Assembly: GCA_007988785.1 (NCBI GenBank)
Contig: BJUU01000009.1
Span: forward strand, 1 to 64,000
Direction of reading: 5' to 3'
Source: Agrococcus baldri
GTDB taxonomy: Bacteria > Actinomycetota > Actinomycetes > Actinomycetales > Microbacteriaceae
Length of the DNA: 64,000 bases
The notes under the pieces are model-generated. The model worked only from the letters and a program-made list of their open reading frames with translations. It searched no databases and had not been told where the DNA came from. A program made the translations under genes and the position numbers. Of this stretch, positions 57,152-64,000 are shown piece after piece. The stretch's first letter is position 1, and the number at the start of each line of letters is the position of its first letter.

Positions 57152-57931
57152 ATGCGGGTGCGGGGCGTCGCCGCCGTCGCAGCGGTGCTGCTGCTCACGG
57201 CATGCTCGAGCGCGCCGCCGCAGCCGCCGGGCACCGCAGACCCAGCCGTAGCGACCGCTGTCACCGCCTCCCCCTCGCCGCTCGACGCCGAGCCGCTCGG
57301 CGTCTACGAGCCAGCCGAGCCGGCGGCGCACGTGCCGTGCCTCGACGAGGGCTTCGAGCACCTGGCGATCGCCGACGAGCCGCGCGCCTCTGCCCTGGTC
57401 GCGGGCGAGGGCGACGTCGGCATCGTCCTCGGTCACCAGAGCGACTCCTTCCTCTGCCAGTGGGCTCCCGAGGCGCTGCGACTGGCCGAGCGCGGCTACG
57501 CCGTGATCGTCCCGAACCTGCAGATCGACGACGCGCTGGGCGCGATGCTCGCCGCCGAGCATCACCTGCGCGCCGCCGGAGCCGACGAGGTCGTGATCGC
57601 CGGTGCCTCGCTCGGCGGGCGGCTCGCCATCGCGGCTGCCGCCGTCGTCGATGAGCAGCCCGCGGGCGTCATCGCGCTCGCCGCGCCGGCCGGCTGCCTA
57701 CGCTGGGATGCGCGCGACTTCGCGCCGCACGTGACGGCGCCTGTGCTGCTGGAGGTCGGCTCCCGCGACGCCGACCTGCCAGAGCGGGCCACCGAGATCG
57801 CTGCCATGCTGCCCGCGCCGCCGCAGCTGCTCGAGGTCGATGCCGACGTGCACGGCGTGCCGCAGCTCGAGCACGCGGCGGCGCGCGAGGCCTTCGACGC
57901 CATCCTCGAGCGGGCCGCAGGCACGGGCTGA
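57152..57931 (+). CDS. Lipoprotein, alpha/beta-hydrolase-like
   Basis: 259-aa secreted lipoprotein; signal peptide MRVRGVAAVAAVLLLTAC with lipid-acceptor Cys about residue 18. The mature part has the alpha/beta hydrolase nucleophile GASLGGRLAIAAAA (Ser about residue 153), VLLEVGSRDADLPERA with a likely Asp, and DADVHGVPQL with a likely His, like dienelactone-hydrolase-related proteins. The QSDSFLCQWAPEAL segment holds an extra Cys. ATG at 57152 lies right after the second hairpin repeat; the frame from 57092 is rejected because it would bury the signal peptide. Confidence 0.82.
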   Translation: MRVRGVAAVAAVLLLTACSSAPPQPPGTADPAVATAVTASPSPLDAEPLGVYEPAEPAAHVPCLDEGFEHLAIADEPRASALVAGEGDVGIVLGHQSDSFLCQWAPEALRLAERGYAVIVPNLQIDDALGAMLAAEHHLRAAGADEVVIAGASLGGRLAIAAAAVVDEQPAGVIALAAPAGCLRWDARDFAPHVTAPVLLEVGSRDADLPERATEIAAMLPAPPQLLEVDADVHGVPQLEHAAAREAFDAILERAAGTG

Positions 57932-57950
57932 GCCCGCGCCGCTGCCGGCG

Positions 57951-58778
57951 TCATGGGATGGAGCGTGCCGGGGAGGGGTGGCATGCAGCGCCGGCGACCG
58001 GATCGAAGTCCACGGCGTGCAGCAGCGCGTCGACGGAGCGACGGCGCAGCGGGAGCGCCCCCGTCGCCGCGACCGCGGCCCGCGCGCCAGCACGCGCCTC
58101 GACCGGGGTGGAGTGCAGCCCCGCCGCGCGCGGATGGCCCGATTCCCCGAGCCTCCGCCAGCGCGCGCCCTGGCGTGGGATCGCCCATCGCCGCGCCTCG
58201 CCGACGCCGCCCAGGAGCAGGCGCGCGGGAGAGAGGCTCAGGCCGAGTCCGGCTGCCTTCAGCACCGCCTCCTTCTCGGTCCACGCCGCGAGACGCTCGT
58301 CGATACTCGCGGGGGCGCCGGGTCTGCCGTCTCGCTCGCTCGGGTGCAGCGCGTACTCGTCGAAGCCCCGCCACAGGTCGTCCGGGACGACCTCGACGTC
58401 GACGCCCACCGACGCATCCGCCGGGCCGACGACGGCGAGCACGAGATCGCCGGAGGTCGAGCTCGACAGCGAGACGCCTGCCGAGCGCGGTCGCCCGTGC
58501 TGCTCGCCGCAGCGGTCACAGCTGCGATCGATGGGGAGCGACGGCAGCTCCCGCAGCGGTGCCCCGGTCGCCGCTGCGGCCAGCAGCCGCAGCCCGAGCC
58601 GACCCGCCAGCGTGCGCCGCGCGTCGACGGGACGCCGCCGGTGCGCTGCCGCCGCCAGATCCGCCTCGCTCACCAGCGCGCGTGCACCGCGCGCATGGCC
58701 AGATGCCTGGTCGGCCCGATCGAGCAGCTCGTCGACCGTCGTGATGAGGAGGTCGATCACGGGCCGCTCCATCGTCAT
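57951..58778 (-). CDS. 4'-phosphopantetheinyl transferase
   Basis: Sfp-type transferase (275 aa) that moves the phosphopantetheine arm of CoA to a carrier-protein serine, activating the NRPS. Metal/CoA motifs VGVDVEVVPDD near residue 122 and AAWTEKEAVLKAAGLGLSL near 165 are both present. The last ~50 residues are Arg/Ala-rich and variable. Last gene of the NRPS operon, its ATG overlapping the exporter permease stop (ATGA). ATG at 58772 is an alternative start two codons in. Confidence 0.88.
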   Translation of the reverse strand: MTMERPVIDLLITTVDELLDRADQASGHARGARALVSEADLAAAAHRRRPVDARRTLAGRLGLRLLAAAATGAPLRELPSLPIDRSCDRCGEQHGRPRSAGVSLSSSTSGDLVLAVVGPADASVGVDVEVVPDDLWRGFDEYALHPSERDGRPGAPASIDERLAAWTEKEAVLKAAGLGLSLSPARLLLGGVGEARRWAIPRQGARWRRLGESGHPRAAGLHSTPVEARAGARAAVAATGALPLRRRSVDALLHAVDFDPVAGAACHPSPARSIP

Positions 58779-59575
58779 CGTCGGCTGATGCGGCGGTACT
58801 GCAGCACGGCGACGGGCGCGAAGACCGCGATGATGGCGACGCAGCTGATCGTCGCGTACAGCAGGGCGTTGTCGGCGGGCCAGCCGCCCGCCGTCGCGAA
58901 GCCGACGGGCGCGTCATTGCCGAACGCCTGCCGCACCGCGGTGGCGACCGCCGTGATGGGATTCCACTCGGCGATGGCGCGCAGCGGGCCCGGCAGCATG
59001 TCGGCCGAGACGAAGGCGCCGGAGATGAACGTCACCGGGAACAGCCACAGCAGTCCGAGGCTCTGGGCGACCTCGACGCTGCGCGCCGACATCGCGATGA
59101 AGGCGCCGATCCAGGAGGTCGCGAAGGCGAACAGCAGCAGCAGCCCGAAGGCGAGCAGCACCTGCGCGACATCGGTGTGCACGCGCCAGCCGATCACCAG
59201 CCCGCACGCCAGGATGACGGCGACCGACAGCGCGCTCGTCACGAGGTCGGAGGTGGTCCTGCCCAGGATGACCCCGACGCGCGACATCGGCAGCGCCCGG
59301 AAGCGGTCGATGAGGCCCGTCTGCAGATCCTTCGCGAGGTAGACGGCGGTGAACGACGAGTTGAACGTGAGCGTCTGGGCGAGGATGCCGCCGATGAGGA
59401 ACTCGCGGTAGTCGTCACCGCCCAGCGCGCTGCCGAAGACGAACGCGAGGATGAGGACGAAGATGATGGGCTGCGCGACGCCGGTGACGAGGGCACCGGG
59501 CGTGCGCCGCACGCCGAGGATGTTGCGGCGCGCGACGATGCCGCCGTCGCGCACGGCACGGACCATGGCGTTCAT
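58775..59575 (-). CDS. ABC-2 type exporter permease (DrrB-like)
   Basis: 266-aa membrane subunit with six helices and the ABC-2 signature (RRTPGALVTGVAQPIIFVLILAFVFGSALGG; later LGLLWLFPVTFISGAFVSADMLPGPLRAIAEWNPIT). DrrB-type permeases export drugs, lipids or siderophores. ATG at 59575 overlaps the ATPase gene. Together with the ATPase it most likely secretes the peptide made by the adjoining NRPS. Confidence 0.9.
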   Translation of the reverse strand: MNAMVRAVRDGGIVARRNILGVRRTPGALVTGVAQPIIFVLILAFVFGSALGGDDYREFLIGGILAQTLTFNSSFTAVYLAKDLQTGLIDRFRALPMSRVGVILGRTTSDLVTSALSVAVILACGLVIGWRVHTDVAQVLLAFGLLLLFAFATSWIGAFIAMSARSVEVAQSLGLLWLFPVTFISGAFVSADMLPGPLRAIAEWNPITAVATAVRQAFGNDAPVGFATAGGWPADNALLYATISCVAIIAVFAPVAVLQYRRISRR

Positions 59576-60576
59576 GCTGCCGCCCGCTCCGGCTCGAGCC
59601 GGGGCTGGTCGGCATCGGCATCGGCATCGACATCGGTCTCGCGCTCGTCCGCGGGACTGCCCGTCAGCCGCAGGAAGACGTCGTCGAGCGTCGGCTGCCG
59701 CACGGCGGCCTCGACCACCGCGATGCCGGCCTGCTCGAGCCGGCCGAGCACGGCGCGCAGTCCGGCGGCGCCATCGCCGGCGCTCGCCAGCATCCGTCGC
59801 GCGCGCTCGTCGAGCACCGCGTCGGCCGCCGTCGCGCGCATCGCGGCGAGCGCGGCACGGCCGTCTGCGCCGGGGGCGAGCACGATGTCGAGCCGCGCGC
59901 CGCCCGCCTGCGCCTTGAGCGCCGTCGCGGTGCCCTCCGCGATGATGCGACCCGCGTCGATGACGGCGATCGAGTCGGCGAGCTGGTCTGCCTCCTCGAG
60001 GTACTGCGTCGTCAGCAGCACGGTCGTGCCGCCCTGCGTGAGCGATGCGATGGCATCCCAGGTGTCGCGACGGCCCCGCGGGTCGAGGCCTGTCGTCGGC
60101 TCGTCGAGGATGACCACCGGCGGGCGCGCGACGATGGCGCCTGCGAGGTCGAGCCGTCGTCGCATGCCGCCGGAGTACGCGCCGGCGCGCTTGTTCTCGG
60201 CGATGTCGTCGAGACGGAACTCGCGCAGCAGCTCACGGGCGCGCGCCTTCGCATCGCGGCGACGCATGCCGTAGAGCTCGCCCACCATGGTGAGGTTCTC
60301 GAAGCCGGTGAGGCGCTCGTCGACGGCGGCGTACTGGCCGGAGAGCCCGAGTCGCTCGCGCACAGCGTGCCCCTCCTGCCGCACCGAGCGGCCGGCGACC
60401 AGCGCATCCCCCTCGTCCGGCTCCAGCAGGGTCGCGAGCACGCGCACCGCGGTCGTCTTGCCCGCGCCGTTCGGCCCCAGCAGCCCCTGCACGGAGCCGG
60501 CCGGCACCTCGAGCTCGACGCCGTCGAGCGCCAGGTGGTCGCCGAATCGCTTGCGGATGCCTCGGATCGAGATCAC
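59572..60576 (-). CDS. ABC exporter ATPase (DrrA-like)
   Basis: Daunorubicin-resistance-type ATPase (334 aa). Walker [15 protein letters not shown] near residue 38, signature [14 protein letters not shown], Walker [18 protein letters not shown]-loop TTQYLEEAD, and the DrrA C-terminal domain ending in [14 protein letters not shown] followed by an acidic tail with Asp-Ala repeats. GTG start at 60576 is coupled to mbtH (GTGA). Works with the downstream permease. Confidence 0.91.
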   Translation of the reverse strand: MISIRGIRKRFGDHLALDGVELEVPAGSVQGLLGPNGAGKTTAVRVLATLLEPDEGDALVAGRSVRQEGHAVRERLGLSGQYAAVDERLTGFENLTMVGELYGMRRRDAKARARELLREFRLDDIAENKRAGAYSGGMRRRLDLAGAIVARPPVVILDEPTTGLDPRGRRDTWDAIASLTQGGTTVLLTTQYLEEADQLADSIAVIDAGRIIAEGTATALKAQAGGARLDIVLAPGADGRAALAAMRATAADAVLDERARRMLASAGDGAAGLRAVLGRLEQAGIAVVEAAVRQPTLDDVFLRLTGSPADERETDVDADADADQPRLEPERAAA

Positions 60577-60782
60577 GAGGCGACGCGGTCGCGCTCCGGC
60601 GCCGGCGTGATGTCCTGCCAGTGCTCGGTCACGTAGTCGAGGCACGCCTGCTTCGCCGCCGGGCCGAAGACCGCGACCCATCCGCGCGGGACGTCGGCGA
60701 ACTCGGGCCACAGCGAGTGCTGGTCACGATCGTTCACCAGCACCCGGAAGGTGCCGTCCTGGTCGTCGAATGGATTCGTCAT
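60573..60782 (-). CDS. mbtH: MbtH-like protein
   Basis: 69-aa NRPS helper that binds and stabilises adenylation domains. The family sequence is clear: [20 protein letters not shown], then [20 protein letters not shown] and [12 protein letters not shown], with the conserved Trp residues. Its presence between the NRPS gene and the exporter, overlapping both, shows a single operon and implies that the A domain needs MbtH. Confidence 0.95.
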   Translation of the reverse strand: MTNPFDDQDGTFRVLVNDRDQHSLWPEFADVPRGWVAVFGPAAKQACLDYVTEHWQDITPAPERDRVAS

Positions 60783-63700
60783 CGTGCGTCCTCCACTGGT
60801 TCCGCATCGTCAACTGATCTCGTCATCAGTGCTTCGGAGCCCTCTGCCGACCGGTTGGGCGCGACGATCTCGGGCGCGTCGCGCAGCAGGCGGCTGAGCA
60901 CCGGCGCGATGTCGTCCATGCCGCGCTCCCCCAGCACGTCCTGGTGACGGGCGCCGACGGGGCTCGACGTGACCGCGCCGGTGGCGAAGGCCTCCCACGC
61001 CTCCGGGCCCGGGCGCCCGGCGGGCACCCGCTCGGTCGATGCGAACACGTGCAGGCCGCCCTCCACGACCGGGGTCGGCGCGGCGTCGAGCAGGGCGCCG
61101 AGCTGCCGGAACCGTCGCACCATCCGCTCGATGGTCTCCTCCGGCACATCGGCGAGCGGGCTGCCGGCCGCGTCGAGCGTCTCGCGCACGCGACCGACGT
61201 CGAGCGCCCCCTGCGGCGGACGGGCGCCGTTCGCGTCGAGGAAGCGGCGCCACATCGCCTGCTCGTCCTCGACGCCGGCGAGCGCCGGCTCCTGCGAGGG
61301 ATAGTCGTCGAGGATCGCGAGGAGTGCCACGCGCTCCCCCGCCGCCTGCAGCCGCGCGGCGATGTGGTGCGCGAGCCGGCCGCCGAAGGAGTAGCCGGCG
61401 ATCGTGTAGGGCCCGTGCGGCTGCTCTGCGCGGATCGCCTCCACATAGGCCTCCAGCAGCTCGTCGAGCGTCGCCGCGAGCGCGGGCTCCGGCTCGTCGG
61501 GCGCGATCCCGGGCATCTGCACGCCCAGGATGGGCCGCTGCGTGTCGAGCCGCGAGACGAAGGTCGTGAACTTCCAGGCGACACCGCTCGCGGGGTGCAC
61601 GGCGAAGACGGGATCCCCGCTGCCCTCGCGCCGCAGCGGCAGGATCGTCCGGAGGCTCTCGGCCACATCGGCGCCGCCGGAGTCGACCAGCGCCGCGAGC
61701 CCTGCGACCGTCGGCGCCTGGAACAGCGCCTGTACGGGCAGCTCGCTGCCCAGCGCGTCGTTGATGGCGCGGATGGTCGGCTGGGCCACGAAGGAATGCC
61801 CGCCGAGCGCGAAGAAGGAGTCGTCGGCGCGCACGTCGGCGACGCCGAGCACCTCGGCGAACGCCGCGGCGATCGCGGCCTCCGCGCCGGGCGCGGCTGC
61901 GCGGCCCTCGCCTCCGCCCGCGCGGAGCTCCGGCAGCGCCCGCGCGTCGACCTTGCCGTTGGGCGTGAGCGGCACTGCGTCGATCACGCCGATCGCCGCC
62001 GGCACCATGTAGTCGGGCAGCCGCTCGCGCAGCAGCGCACCGAGCTCGTCGACGAGCGCCTCGCCGTCGGTGCCCTGCGCCGGCACGATCCACGCGCCCA
62101 GCGCGGCCCCGCGCGCGGTGCCGATCGGGCGCACCACGGCCTGCGCGACGCCCGCTGCGCTGCGCAGCACTGCCTCGACCTCGCCGGGCTCCACGCGGTG
62201 GCCGCGGATCTTCGTCTGGTCGTCGCCGCGGCCGAGCGAGACGATCGCGGGTGCCGCGTCGTCGGCGTCACGGACGACCACCAGGTCACCGGTGCGGTAC
62301 ATGCGGGAGCCGTCGGCAGCGAAGGGGTCGGCGACGAACCGCTCGGCGGTCGCCGCTGCCCGGCCGAGGTAGCCGTGCGCGAGCTGGGCACCTGCCAGCC
62401 ACAGCTCGCCGACGCTGCCGACCGGTGCGGGCCGCAGCGCAGCGTCGAGCACGTAGCCGACGGTCGCGCCGGTGGTCGCGCCCAGCACGGGCGCCTCCCA
62501 CTCGGCGACGCGTGCCACGAGGGAGTCGACACCCACCTCGGTGGGCCCGTAGAGGTTCCAGGCGTCGATGGCGGAGCGCTCGCGCAGCCAGGTCCAGAGC
62601 CCCGTGTCCAGCGGCTCGCCGCCGAGCAGCATCGTGAAGGGCTCGTCGGCGGGCCGCTCGTCCAGCACTGCTGCGAGGCGAGTCTGCCCCGCGAGCGCGG
62701 CCACGTAGCTCGGAGTCGTCTCCCACGCGCCGATGCCCGCGTCCTCGAGCAGCGCGACGAGCGCATCCGGATCCCGGCGCGTGGCGTCGTCGACGATGTG
62801 GAGCTCGTGCCCGGCGGCGAGCCAGAGGATCGGGTCCATCGCGGCGTCGAACCCGACGCCCGTGGTGTGCGCCATCCGCACGCGGCGCTCGGCGGCATCG
62901 GGCATGAGCGTCGCCCGGTGGCTGGCGAGCAGCGTGGCGAGCGCCCTGTGGGGCACCTGCACGGCCTTCGGCTCGCCGGTCGTGCCGGAGGTGAAGATCA
63001 GGTAGGCGGGTGCGTCGAGGCTCTGCGCCGATCGCAGTGCGTCGTCCCTCGCCGGCGCCGGCAGCGCATCGATCCGCATGACTCGTGCCGCATCGATCCC
63101 CGCCCGGTCGGCGGCAGCGGCGGTGACATCGTCGCCCTCGTCGTCGGCGTGGAGCACCAGTCGGGCCCCTGCCGTGCGCAGCATCGTCGCGACCCGCTCG
63201 AGCGGCAGCTCCGCGTCGATCGGGGCGACCACCGCGCCCACCCGCCAGACGGCGAGCAGGCCCGCCACCGTGTCGGTCGAGCGCGGCAGCCGCAGCGCGA
63301 CGACCGCACCGGGTACGACGCCCGCTGCGGTGATGCCCGCGGCGATCGCCTCGATCCTGGCGTCGAGCGCCGCGCCGTCGAGCGCGTGCTCGCCGGCCGT
63401 GAGCGTCGTCGAGTCCGGTCGTGCCGCGAGCGAGACGGCGAGCGCCTCGAGCACCGACTCGGGCTCGGGCTCGGCGTGGCCGCCCACACGCGGCAGGCGA
63501 CCGACGCTCGGCTCGAGCGGCACGTCGCGCACCGCGCGGTGCGGCTCCGCGCTCGCGGCGTCGAGGAAGGAGAGCCAGCGCTCGACGAGCCCGTGCGCGG
63601 CGCGCTCCGAGAGCAGCGCGGCGTCGTGCTCCAGCACGCCCTCCACCTCGCCGCTCGGCTGCGGACGCAGGGTGAACGAGAGGTCGAGCTTGGCAGCACC

Positions 63701-64000
63701 CGTCGCATCCGGTTCCAGCCGCGTCGCGGTCACGCCCGGCAGGCTGAGCTCGACGCCCGCGGGCTCCTCGACCGTCAGCATCGTCTGGAAGAGGGGGTGC
63801 CTCCCGAGCCTGCGCTCGGGCGCCATCGCCTCCACGATGCGCTCGAACGGCACCGACTCGTGCTCGATCGCACGGAGCGTGACGTCGCGGGCGCGGTCGA
63901 CGGCGTCGAAGAGCGACGGCGCGTCATCGAGGCGCACCCGCAGGGGCAGCGTGTTCACGAAGAAGCCGACGAGCTCGGCGAGGTCGGGGTCGCCACGGCC
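60779..64000 (-). CDS. Non-ribosomal peptide synthetase, terminal module (partial, 5' end beyond window)
   Basis: The last ~1070 residues of an NRPS; the frame continues past 64000. Order: end of a condensation domain ([13 protein letters not shown] at the window edge), adenylation domain ([19 protein letters not shown] near 62970, [34 protein letters not shown]), a carrier domain ([14 protein letters not shown], Ser near 61790) and a C-terminal thioesterase ([12 protein letters not shown] near 61390). So it ends the assembly line and releases product. By eye the A-domain pocket positions read roughly D-A-D-E-L-G-L-V-D; two extra acids suggest a basic residue such as ornithine or arginine. 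That prediction is tentative. Confidence 0.9.
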   Translation of the reverse strand, partial: GRGDPDLAELVGFFVNTLPLRVRLDDAPSLFDAVDRARDVTLRAIEHESVPFERIVEAMAPERRLGRHPLFQTMLTVEEPAGVELSLPGVTATRLEPDATGAAKLDLSFTLRPQPSGEVEGVLEHDAALLSERAAHGLVERWLSFLDAASAEPHRAVRDVPLEPSVGRLPRVGGHAEPEPESVLEALAVSLAARPDSTTLTAGEHALDGAALDARIEAIAAGITAAGVVPGAVVALRLPRSTDTVAGLLAVWRVGAVVAPIDAELPLERVATMLRTAGARLVLHADDEGDDVTAAAADRAGIDAARVMRIDALPAPARDDALRSAQSLDAPAYLIFTSGTTGEPKAVQVPHRALATLLASHRATLMPDAAERRVRMAHTTGVGFDAAMDPILWLAAGHELHIVDDATRRDPDALVALLEDAGIGAWETTPSYVAALAGQTRLAAVLDERPADEPFTMLLGGEPLDTGLWTWLRERSAIDAWNLYGPTEVGVDSLVARVAEWEAPVLGATTGATVGYVLDAALRPAPVGSVGELWLAGAQLAHGYLGRAAATAERFVADPFAADGSRMYRTGDLVVVRDADDAAPAIVSLGRGDDQTKIRGHRVEPGEVEAVLRSAAGVAQAVVRPIGTARGAALGAWIVPAQGTDGEALVDELGALLRERLPDYMVPAAIGVIDAVPLTPNGKVDARALPELRAGGGEGRAAAPGAEAAIAAAFAEVLGVADVRADDSFFALGGHSFVAQPTIRAINDALGSELPVQALFQAPTVAGLAALVDSGGADVAESLRTILPLRREGSGDPVFAVHPASGVAWKFTTFVSRLDTQRPILGVQMPGIAPDEPEPALAATLDELLEAYVEAIRAEQPHGPYTIAGYSFGGRLAHHIAARLQAAGERVALLAILDDYPSQEPALAGVEDEQAMWRRFLDANGARPPQGALDVGRVRETLDAAGSPLADVPEETIERMVRRFRQLGALLDAAPTPVVEGGLHVFASTERVPAGRPGPEAWEAFATGAVTSSPVGARHQDVLGERGMDDIAPVLSRLLRDAPEIVAPNRSAEGSEALMTRSVDDAEPVEDAR

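Overview
The window is about 64 kb of very GC-rich actinobacterial DNA. I infer a Microbacteriaceae-type organism, perhaps close to Agrococcus or Microbacterium. The support is the codon bias, the DUF222/13E12-type HNH endonuclease, a mycoredoxin, an actinobacterial-type arsenate reductase and a deazaflavin-type oxidoreductase. No rRNA or replication origin is present. One intact tRNA (Pro, anticodon GGG) is present.

Region by region. (1) 1-9.3 kb, plus strand: DNA repair glycosylase, amidotransferase and glycerate kinase in a start/stop-overlapping run; then an RpiR/SIS regulator with a strong operator, followed by two phosphoesterases, an ABC importer (binding protein, double permease, ATPase) and a histidine phosphatase. 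This last block looks like an organophosphate or phosphonate uptake unit. (2) 9.3-20.9 kb: housekeeping and accessory metabolism, including a luciferase-like oxidoreductase, thiolase, ArsC, a 2,4-dienoyl-CoA-reductase-like flavoenzyme, mycoredoxin, a Cys/Met-metabolism PLP enzyme and a MASE1-like histidine kinase. (3) 20.9-25.1 kb: a LysR / MFS / aromatic-hydroxylase cassette that looks acquired. (4) 25-34 kb: sugar dehydrogenase, aldo-keto reductase, a solo TOPRIM protein, DUF1684, an acyl-adenylate ligase with a ketosynthase, and a MetNIQ-type importer. (5) 34-44 kb: a frameshifted VOC gene, an ArsA-like ATPase / CC-tail protein / CstA cassette, DinB, a divergent XRE-SDR pair, a TetR / bacterial-PH-domain operon and a CPBP protease, several with visible operators.

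(6) 44.2-53.0 kb is the most unusual part. An 8.2-kb segment lies between two 168-bp direct repeats (44609-44776 and 52778-52945). Each repeat holds an IS481 end and the 3' half of the tRNA-Pro gene; the tRNA is intact only at the right. The segment carries an HNH protein, an unrecognised 236-aa protein, an 854-aa RloC/PrrC-like zinc-hook ABC ATPase, a HEPN Abi-type protein, two small proteins of the kind found on actinobacterial conjugative elements, a DUF4062 protein and a truncated IS3 transposase. I see no integrase. I read it as a decayed tRNA-borne anti-phage defence island, and it is the best candidate here for an undescribed system.

(7) 53-58 kb: DUF222 HNH protein, DedA membrane protein, S10 serine carboxypeptidase and a lipoprotein hydrolase. 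(8) 57.9-64 kb, minus strand: a tightly coupled non-ribosomal peptide operon (terminal C-A-T-TE module running off the right edge, MbtH, drug-type ABC exporter, phosphopantetheinyl transferase), enough to make, activate and export a small peptide such as a siderophore.
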